Of a stretch of DNA of 5,161 bases, positions 1 through 4,479 are shown piece after piece; within the stretch, counting starts at the first letter, position 1, and each line of letters begins with the position of its first letter. Under the pieces are notes generated by a model, which ran no database searches, had not been told where the DNA came from, and was given only the letters and a program-made list of their open reading frames with translations. Source of the stretch: Flavobacteriales bacterium (GTDB lineage Bacteria > Bacteroidota > Bacteroidia > Flavobacteriales > UA16); assembly GCA_002683735.1 (NCBI GenBank), contig NYTZ01000120.1, forward strand, positions 6,501-11,661, given 5' to 3'. The translations under genes were made by a program, and so were the position numbers.

Positions 1-3000
1 TCGACAGTGAGCCGGTCTTCACTTGCACGGGAGATGATGGCAGTGCGCAAGGTTCCTACACCTTTACGCGGACCTTCTACGCGGCCGCCACGGATGAATG
101 CGGATTGACCGGGGACACGGCAAGTTGTGTCCAGACCATCACGGTGGAGGACCAATTGGCCCCCGTCATCACGCTGGATTCGCCGATTGCCATCGCTTGC
201 GAAGATTACGATGCGGATTCCCTGTACGCCGTCTCTGCCGTGGATGCCTGCGACACCGACGTGGCCTTGTCCATCCTGACCAACATGGAAGTCAGCGGGG
301 CCTGTCCGGCCACTTACTTGCGCATTTACCGGGCCGTGGACGACTGCGGGAATGCCATCACGATGGAGCAGATCGTCAACATCTACGACACCGTCGCGCC
401 GGAATTGACCCTGAGCTGCCCGAGCGACACGACGCTGTACCTCGATGCCACCTGCACGGTGGACACCACCACGAGCAGCGTGGGCATGGCCACCACCGTT
501 GTCACCGACAATTGCGACAACGAGCCCAGCGTGACATTGACCTACGTGGATGCCGTGACGGACCAATGCGGCAGCACCTATGATGTCGTCCGCACGTGGA
601 CCGCCATGGCCAAGGACACGTGCAACAACGAGACCACGCTGACCTGCATCCAGAACATCTCGGTGCGCGACACCCTGGACCCGGTCCTGTCCTGTCCGGC
701 CGACACCGCGGTCCAATGCGACGGTGCTGGAAACGAAGCGGACATCGAGGCCTTCCTCGCTTCGGTCTCCGCTGCGGACAACTGCGATGCCGACGTCACC
801 ATCACCCACAATTACACGGCCATCGACACGGCTTGTGCATTGACGGGGGCAGCGACGGTCACCTTTATTGCTGTGGACGACTGCGGCAACACCAACACGT
901 GCACCGCGATGATCAACATCATCGACACGGTCGCGCCGTCCATCGACATGGCCGCGGCCAACAGTGTGGTCCAGTGTGACGGATTGGGCAATGCGGCCGA
1001 TGTGGCCGCGTGGTTGGCCAACCTCGGTGGCGCTTCGGCATCCGAGTCCTGCAGCGGGATTTCCTGGTCTCACAACTACACCGCGTTGTCTGACGGTTGT
1101 GGCGAGACGGGCATGGCTGAAGTCACATTCTACGCCACCGACAGCTGCGCCAATGTGGACAGTACCACGGCCGTCTTCACGGTGGTGGACACCATTGCGC
1201 CAACCATCCTGACCATGGCATCAGACACCTTGGCGGAGTGCGACGGCTCGGGCAATCTGGACCAGATCCAAGCCTGGCTCGACGGCCATGCGGGGGCCTC
1301 GGCCACGGACGCTTGCAGCGCGGTGATCTGGTCCAATGACTATGTCGCATCCGATCATGACCTGACCGCCTGCGACCTGTCGATTGACGTCACATTCTAC
1401 GCCACGGATGCCTGCGCCAACGTCGACTCGACCATGGCGACCTTCACCATCGAAGACACCACGGACCCTGAATTCGACCCGGTGTGCCCCAGCTCCAATG
1501 TGATGAGCGTGGACGCGTTCTGTGCAGCGGACACTTCAGTGGCTACCAATGGCATGGCCACCTTCGCAAACGAGGAGGACAACTGTGATGCGGTGTTGGA
1601 CATGGCCATCAGCCATGCCGACAGCACGATGTACCCGTGCCCGGGCAGTATGGTGGTGTACCGCAAGTGGACCATCACCGCCACGGACGATTGTGCGAAC
1701 AGCACGACCAAGGAGTGCACCCAAGTGCTGACGGTGAACGATGACACTGCACCGAGCATCACCTGTCCTAGCGACACCACCGTCGAGTGCGATGGCGCGG
1801 GGAATGTCGCGGCCATTGAGGCTTGGTTGGCTGAGGCATCCGCTGCGGACAACTGCAGTGTGCCCTTGGTGACCCACAACTATACCGGGCTCAGTGACGG
1901 CTGCGGGGCGACGGGATCGGCCACAGTCTGGTTCTATGCCACCGATGCTTGCAACAATGTGGACTCCTGCAGTGCTACGTTCAATGTGTCAGACACCGGG
2001 AAGCCGAGCCTAACGCTGGCCGGGGTGACGGAGCTGACCGTGTACCAGAATATGGACTGCAACGTGGACACGAGCTTCGCCGGTCTGGCAGGGCTCACTG
2101 CTACCGCCTCGGACGTCTGCAGCGGCAGTGCTGTCGTAGAAGTGGCCTATGTGGATGGCCCGGCCGTTTCCCCTTGCGATTGCGGAGATCTCGGAACCGA
2201 TGTTCCCGGAGCGCCTTGCGATGCCGATAAGGAGGGCAGCTACACCTTCGAACGCGCCTTCACGGTGACGGTGACGGACGCCTGTGGCAACGACAGCGTG
2301 GCCACCTGGACCCAGTCCATCACGGTGCTCGATACCATTGCTCCGCAGTTCACCGACGTGTGCAACTTGGACAACGGCCTGATCCAGGATGTTTGCAGCG
2401 ACAACCCTAATGGGGACCTGACACTCCCGGAGCCGTGTGAGCCCGTCGCGCTAGACAACTGTGATTCGGAAGTCGACATCGCGTTCACTGAGGTGTACAC
2501 CGGTGATTACGCCCCCGACGGGGACATCGTCTCCTACTGTCTGAGTTCTGTGCCGGAGGCCTTTGAAGGTGGGGAGACTTGCAGTGGGCATGACCCGCAC
2601 AACCTGCGGTTGTTCAGCATCGGCGGTATGGCCGAGTTCTATGCGGCGGAGGATGCCGGTCTCGTGCAGAATATGGCGAACGGAACTTGGGTTCTGAATC
2701 AGACGGTGATGGCCCTCGACGGCAGTGGCGGAGGTTGGATTCTCGACGTGACCTACGGCGCTGCGATGGATTGGGATGCGTGGCTGGAATACGAGTCCCC
2801 ATCGGGCAACACCAATACGAGCTACAAGCTCGATTGTGGCAATGACCTGGTCGACAACCACGAAGCCTGGGAGTACCGCATCATGGAGTCCGGAACCCTG
2901 ACTGGCATCGGGGCTTACAGCGGCAGTCAGCTGTCTCTTTCGCATTCCCCGCAGAACCATTTCTATGCGGGCCAATTCGGCGAGAGCGGCAACAACCAGA

Positions 3001-3560
3001 ACACCAACTACGGCTACAGCGCTTGGCTCCGCTTCAGCGGGGAGTTCATGGGCAGCCCGGTAATGGGCTCCGGCGACATCTTCGGCGACCTCGATTGCAG
3101 CCTCCCGTGGGGCATCGAACGCACCTGGGTGGCGTCCGACGACTGCAGCAATAGCGTTGCATTCAGCCAGACCATCAGCATCAATGGCGTCCTTTGTCCC
3201 GAGCCAGGCGAAGGACCGACGGTCACCAGTGGCCCAGGAACTGACCACACACCTGTGGTCATCGGCGGTGCCGGCGACCTGACGTCCGAGAAGACGCCGA
3301 TCCGTGTTACCAACCTCCAGCCGAACCCGACCAACAACTGGAGCTTACTGGGATTCCAGGTGACGCAGAATATGCGCCTCCGCGTGGATATGTACACCAT
3401 GGACGGACTGATGGTGGCCCAGCTGTTCGATGGCATTGCGGCCCCCAACGTGAACCACACCTTGGACATCCATGCCAATGAACTCGAGAGCGGCATGTAT
3501 CAGGTCCGCCTCTCCAGCAACCAGTACCTGGTGGTGAAGAAGCTCCTCGTGACGGAGTGA
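1..3560 (+). CDS. Giant secreted HYR/Ig-like repeat surface protein with T9SS sorting domain (5' end missing)
   Basis: The reading frame is open at the left edge (first full codon at 3) and stops with TGA at 3558-3560, giving 1185 visible residues. The true start lies outside the window. The TTG at 105 falls mid-repeat and is not a plausible start. The visible protein has about ten tandem beta-sandwich-like units of 79-114 residues. Each ends in a hinge like 'VxDTxAPxI', and most carry 'DxCxN' near the end, as in HYR/Ig-like modules. The last unit is interrupted by a non-repeat insert. A Gly/Pro/Thr linker (about 3210-3300) leads to a T9SS type A sorting domain. The protein is Asp- and Thr-rich with only nine lysines and many cysteines, so disulfide-stabilised folds outside the cell are likely. 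Inference: exported by Sec, moved across the outer membrane by T9SS, and displayed or released as an adhesin or matrix protein. No enzymatic motif is visible. The protein class is confident; the ligand is unknown. Confidence 0.9.
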   Translation, partial: DSEPVFTCTGDDGSAQGSYTFTRTFYAAATDECGLTGDTASCVQTITVEDQLAPVITLDSPIAIACEDYDADSLYAVSAVDACDTDVALSILTNMEVSGACPATYLRIYRAVDDCGNAITMEQIVNIYDTVAPELTLSCPSDTTLYLDATCTVDTTTSSVGMATTVVTDNCDNEPSVTLTYVDAVTDQCGSTYDVVRTWTAMAKDTCNNETTLTCIQNISVRDTLDPVLSCPADTAVQCDGAGNEADIEAFLASVSAADNCDADVTITHNYTAIDTACALTGAATVTFIAVDDCGNTNTCTAMINIIDTVAPSIDMAAANSVVQCDGLGNAADVAAWLANLGGASASESCSGISWSHNYTALSDGCGETGMAEVTFYATDSCANVDSTTAVFTVVDTIAPTILTMASDTLAECDGSGNLDQIQAWLDGHAGASATDACSAVIWSNDYVASDHDLTACDLSIDVTFYATDACANVDSTMATFTIEDTTDPEFDPVCPSSNVMSVDAFCAADTSVATNGMATFANEEDNCDAVLDMAISHADSTMYPCPGSMVVYRKWTITATDDCANSTTKECTQVLTVNDDTAPSITCPSDTTVECDGAGNVAAIEAWLAEASAADNCSVPLVTHNYTGLSDGCGATGSATVWFYATDACNNVDSCSATFNVSDTGKPSLTLAGVTELTVYQNMDCNVDTSFAGLAGLTATASDVCSGSAVVEVAYVDGPAVSPCDCGDLGTDVPGAPCDADKEGSYTFERAFTVTVTDACGNDSVATWTQSITVLDTIAPQFTDVCNLDNGLIQDVCSDNPNGDLTLPEPCEPVALDNCDSEVDIAFTEVYTGDYAPDGDIVSYCLSSVPEAFEGGETCSGHDPHNLRLFSIGGMAEFYAAEDAGLVQNMANGTWVLNQTVMALDGSGGGWILDVTYGAAMDWDAWLEYESPSGNTNTSYKLDCGNDLVDNHEAWEYRIMESGTLTGIGAYSGSQLSLSHSPQNHFYAGQFGESGNNQNTNYGYSAWLRFSGEFMGSPVMGSGDIFGDLDCSLPWGIERTWVASDDCSNSVAFSQTISINGVLCPEPGEGPTVTSGPGTDHTPVVIGGAGDLTSEKTPIRVTNLQPNPTNNWSLLGFQVTQNMRLRVDMYTMDGLMVAQLFDGIAAPNVNHTLDIHANELESGMYQVRLSSNQYLVVKKLLVTE
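3..176 (+). repeat. Repeat unit 0, partial (B'-type HYR-like)
   Basis: This is the C-terminal part of a repeat cut by the window edge. It reads 'GSYTFTRTF', then 'ATDECG', a Cys, and the hinge 'ITVEDQLAPVITL'. The 'GSYTF.R.F' strand matches the one in unit 8 ('GSYTFERAF'), and both are preceded by a Cys/Asp/Gly-rich stretch. Units 0 and 8 therefore look like the same subtype, which suggests the array extends well to the left. Confidence 0.75.
177..413 (+). repeat. Repeat unit 1 (divergent, about 79 residues)
   Basis: The unit starts 'DSPIAIAC', contains 'AVDACDTDV' and 'AVDDCGN', and ends at the hinge 'IYDTVAPELTL'. It is shorter than its neighbours and lacks both the 'CDGxGN' helix-like segment of the A units and the second early Cys motif of the B units. 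It is the most divergent complete unit, placed by its hinge and its DxC motifs. Confidence 0.65.
414..689 (+). repeat. Repeat unit 2 (B-type, 92 residues)
   Basis: The unit begins 'SCPSDTT', continues with 'LDATCTVDTT', 'GMAT', 'DNCDN', then a 'VVRTWTAMAKDTCNN' strand, 'C.Q' and the hinge 'SVRDTLDPVL'. It aligns with unit 6 across its whole length: VDA.C, GMAT, DNCD, V.R.WT..A.D.C.N.TT..C.Q. It precedes an A1-type unit (unit 3), just as unit 6 precedes unit 7. Confidence 0.75.
690..950 (+). repeat. Repeat unit 3 (A1-type, 87 residues)
   Basis: The unit has 'VQCDGAGNEADIEAFLA', 'AADNC', 'HNYT', 'ACALTGAATVTF', 'VDDCGN' and the hinge 'IIDTVAPSI'. Twenty-one residues separate the CDG cysteine from the DNC cysteine, the same spacing as in unit 7. 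An 18-nt stretch at 768-785 recurs exactly at 1839-1856 in unit 7. There is no Lys or Arg in the unit. Confidence 0.8.
951..1214 (+). repeat. Repeat unit 4 (A2-type, 88 residues)
   Basis: The unit has 'VQCDGLGNAADVAAWLA', 'GASASESC', 'HNYTALSDGCGETG', 'VTFYATDSCANVDST' and the hinge 'VVDTIAPTI'. Twenty-four residues separate the first two cysteines, as in unit 5. The 17-nt string at 1122-1138 recurs exactly at 1389-1405 in unit 5, 267 nt downstream. There is no Lys or Arg. Confidence 0.8.
1215..1478 (+). repeat. Repeat unit 5 (A2-type, 88 residues)
   Basis: The unit has 'AECDGSGNLDQIQAWLD', 'GASATDAC', 'WSNDY', 'VTFYATDACANVDST' and the hinge 'IEDTTDPEF'. It is the same length as unit 4, shares its cysteine spacing, and 'CANVDST' is identical at the protein level. 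The 'SDGCGETG' segment of unit 4 is replaced by 'DHDLTACDLS', so the third Cys is kept but the loop around it differs. Confidence 0.8.
1479..1760 (+). repeat. Repeat unit 6 (B-type, 94 residues)
   Basis: The unit starts 'PVCPSSN', then 'VDAFCAADTSV', 'GMATF', 'EEDNCD', 'VVYRKWTITATDDCANSTT', 'EC.Q' and the hinge 'VNDDTAPSI'. It matches unit 2 motif for motif. It separates the A2 pair (units 4-5) from the A1 unit 7. Confidence 0.75.
1761..2012 (+). repeat. Repeat unit 7 (A1-type, 84 residues)
   Basis: The unit has 'TCPSDTTVECDGAGN', 'AIEAWLAEASAADNC', 'HNYTGLSDGCGATG', 'VWFYATDACNNVDSC' and the hinge 'VSDTGKPSL'. It is closest to unit 3 in its first half (same 21-residue Cys spacing and 'AADNC', plus an exact 18-nt DNA match) and closest to unit 4 in its second half ('LSDGCG.TG', 'FYATD.C.NVDS'). 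This mosaic pattern suggests exchange between repeats. Confidence 0.8.
2013..2354 (+). repeat. Repeat unit 8 (B'-type, about 114 residues, with Cys-rich extension)
   Basis: The unit starts 'TLAGVTELTVYQNMDC' and contains 'VDTSF', 'SDVCSG', 'FTVTVTDACGND' and the hinge 'VLDTIAPQF'. It is about 20 residues longer than units 2 and 6 because of a loop rich in Cys, Asp and Gly ('SPCDCGDLGTD', then 'APCDADKEG') before the 'GSYTFERAF' strand. Unit 0 appears to carry a comparable loop. Confidence 0.7.
2355..3210 (+). repeat. Repeat unit 9 (B-like), split by an inserted domain
   Basis: The N-terminal half is repeat-like: 'DVCNLDNG', then 'PCEPVALDNCDSEVDIAFTEVYTG', up to 'VSYC' at 2538-2540. The expected closing strand does not follow. 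It reappears about 190 residues later as 'GIERTWVASDDCSNS' and 'FSQTISING' from 3111, matching the 'RTWTA..D.C.N...Q.I.V' strands of B units. The intervening 2541-3110 is unrelated to any repeat and is read as a nested insertion in a loop of the beta-sandwich. Confidence 0.65.
2598..3047 (+). other. Nested Trp/Gly-rich beta-sandwich-like domain inside repeat unit 9
   Basis: This is about 150 residues with a different composition from the repeats: no cysteines except one in 'KLDCGND', and more Trp, Tyr, Asn and Gly. Landmarks in order are 'HNLRLFSIGG', 'GTWVLNQTV', 'GGGWILDVTYG', 'MDWDAW', 'WEYRIMESGTLTGIGAYSG', 'LSLSHSP', 'HFYAGQFGESGNNQN' and 'YGYSAWLRFSGEF'. From memory, the 'SGTLTG.G.Y.G...L' and 'G.GANN.N..G.S.W' pattern resembles a beta-sandwich module seen in some exported proteins, including PEP-CTERM proteins. 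I cannot confirm that here. A carbohydrate- or surface-binding role is possible but unsupported by any motif I can assign. Confidence 0.5.
3303..3557 (+). other. T9SS type A C-terminal sorting domain (Por secretion tail)
   Basis: The last 85 residues before the stop carry the hallmarks of this family: an 'LQPNPT' opening, a hydrophobic strand ('SLLGFQV'), an 'MRLRVDMYTMDGLMV' strand with the usual D-x-x-G turn, 'LESGMYQVRL', and a basic end 'VVKKLLVTE'. In characterised Bacteroidota such domains direct cargo through the type IX translocon and are then removed, with the cargo either attached to surface lipopolysaccharide or released. The preceding Gly/Pro/Thr-rich stretch is a typical linker. 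Confidence 0.9.
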
Positions 3561-3582
3561 TTCCGCCGCAATCCTGACTTCG

Positions 3583-3613
3583 AAAAGGGCCGCCCGCAAG
3601 GGTGGCCTTTTTT
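3583..3613 (+). terminator. Strong rho-independent terminator, likely bidirectional
   Basis: The left arm 3583-3595 (AAAAGGGCCGCCC) pairs with 3600-3611 (GGGTGGCCTTTT), closed by a GCAA tetraloop at 3596-3599. One G is bulged and there is one G-U pair. Six T residues (3608-3613) follow on the + strand. On the - strand the same stem is followed by TTTT (complement of 3583-3586), so it could also stop antisense transcription. It lies 22 nt after the stop of the surface-protein gene and separates that gene from dapF. Confidence 0.85.
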
Positions 3614-3628
3614 GCTTCGGGCCGCCCG
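3587..3628 (+). repeat. 10-nt direct repeat GGGCCGCCCG flanking the terminator arm
   Basis: Copies lie at 3587-3596 (inside the left terminator arm) and 3619-3628 (between the T-tract and the dapF start), 32 nt apart. The right copy can also pair with the GGGTGGCC arm at 3600-3607, with one G-U pair, giving a hairpin that excludes the terminator stem. This may be chance in GC-rich DNA. Confidence 0.5.
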
Positions 3629-3640
3629 TACCTTCGGGAC

Positions 3641-4417
3641 ATGGAGTTTGTCAAACTCGACGCCTGCGGCAACGATTTCATCGCCCTCGACCTGCGCGGG
3701 CGAGAAGGGGAGTGGCGGCCGGACTCAGATCAGGTGGCGCGCTGGTGCCACCGCCGACGCGGCATCGGCGCCGACGGCATGCTGCTTCTGCAGCCCGGGC
3801 GCGAGGGTGCGGATTTTCATTTGGTCTTCTTCAATCCCGATGGGAGTGAGGCCTTTTGCGGCAATGGTGCCCGGGCCGCATTCACCTGGTGGCGCGCGCT
3901 GACCGAGGGACAATTCAATGACGCGCGCTTCACGGCTGTGGATGGGGCGCACGAAGGCCATTGGGTCGAAGGCGAGCCTTGCGTCGACCTGTACCTCAAA
4001 GCCGAGCCTCAGGACACGCCGCATGGCGCCTTTGTCGACACTGGCACCCAGCACCTCGTGGTGGGCATGACCACCGAGCACCTGGTGGACCTCAACCTGC
4101 CCGAGCTGGCCCGTCCATTGCGCCACCACGAAGACTTCGCGCCGCTGGGGGTCAATGTCAACGTCGTGGCCGCCGCCCCGCACGCCGATGGGCGGTTTGC
4201 ACTGCGGACCTTCGAAAAAGGGGTCGAGGCCGAGACCTTGAGCTGCGGCAGTGGCACGGTGGCCGCCGCCGCGGTCCTGCGCTGGGCCAATGGCGGTGAC
4301 GCCTTCAAGTTTCTGGCGCCAGGTGGTCCGCTGGGCGTCGTATTCGAAGGGCGCCAACGCGCTTGGTTGTCCGGTCCTGTGGCCATGCCGTTTTCCGGTC
4401 GCATCTTGCCGGAGTGA
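3641..4417 (+). CDS. dapF: Diaminopimelate epimerase
   Basis: This cytoplasmic, cofactor-independent enzyme interconverts LL- and meso-diaminopimelate, the penultimate step to lysine and the source of the DAP used in peptidoglycan. The 258-residue product has the expected length and two pseudo-symmetric halves. Visible motifs are 'KLDACGNDF' (5-13, with Asn11), 'RGIGADG' (40-46), 'FFNPDGSEAFCGNGAR' (63-78) with catalytic Cys73, 'VDTGTQHLV' (132-140), 'GVNVNVV' (170-176), and 'FEKGVEAETLSCGSGTVAAAA' (191-211) with catalytic Cys202. I chose the ATG at 3641 because homology begins there. The in-frame GTG at 3602 would put its first codons inside the terminator hairpin. No Shine-Dalgarno is visible, which is usual in Bacteroidota. 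The stop overlaps the start of the next gene by 4 nt. No key residue is missing. Confidence 0.96.
   Translation: MEFVKLDACGNDFIALDLRGREGEWRPDSDQVARWCHRRRGIGADGMLLLQPGREGADFHLVFFNPDGSEAFCGNGARAAFTWWRALTEGQFNDARFTAVDGAHEGHWVEGEPCVDLYLKAEPQDTPHGAFVDTGTQHLVVGMTTEHLVDLNLPELARPLRHHEDFAPLGVNVNVVAAAPHADGRFALRTFEKGVEAETLSCGSGTVAAAAVLRWANGGDAFKFLAPGGPLGVVFEGRQRAWLSGPVAMPFSGRILPE
4414..4417 (+). promoter_or_regulatory. GTGA start/stop overlap (translational coupling)
   Basis: The dapF stop TGA (4415-4417) and the GTG start of the DUF4105 gene (4414-4416) share four bases. There is no room for a separate promoter or an independent leader, so translation of the second gene most likely depends on ribosomes finishing dapF. 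Confidence 0.75.
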
Positions 4418-4479
4418 AGGCACTGTACCTCTTTGTTGTTTCCCTCCTGTTCATCGGCTGGACCGGTGGCCTGGTTGCC
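4414..4479 (+). other. Sec signal peptide of the DUF4105 protein
   Basis: This covers residues 1-22: a short basic n-region (Met-Lys), a hydrophobic core rich in Leu/Val/Phe, a 'GWTGG' break, and 'GLVA' before Gln-Ser. The A-Q junction is a common signal peptidase I site in Bacteroidota. A clean signal peptide right at the overlapping GTG supports that start. Confidence 0.75.

Noticed and set aside
105..107. TTG as a possible start of the first gene
   Set aside because: The frame is open without a stop back to position 3, and the upstream codons encode a recognisable repeat strand ('GSYTFTRTF'). The gene is truncated by the window edge.
714..750. 'CDGAGNEADIEA' segments as EF-hand or thrombospondin-3 calcium loops
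   Set aside because: The D-x-D-x-D-G spacing and the acidic residue at loop position 12 are absent. The motif looks like a turn plus short helix specific to A-type units. Calcium binding is possible but not shown by this motif.
690..1478. Regular spacing of about 264 nt resembling a CRISPR or satellite array
   Set aside because: The periodicity is that of protein domains of about 88 residues. DNA identity is confined to short runs and codon phase is preserved.
2451..3248. Long open frame on the minus strand (265 codons) opposite the surface-protein gene
   Set aside because: The + strand frame has clear family features throughout. GC-rich DNA with strong codon bias commonly leaves long antisense frames open, and the translation shows no recognisable domain or export signal.
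3602..3604. GTG at 3602 as the dapF start
   Set aside because: It lies inside the terminator stem and would add 13 residues ('MAFFASGRPYLRD') with no family similarity. The ATG at 3641 begins the conserved domain.
3725..4423. Long minus-strand open frame (232 codons) opposite dapF
   Set aside because: It is antisense to an unambiguous dapF gene, and its translation has no recognisable motif.
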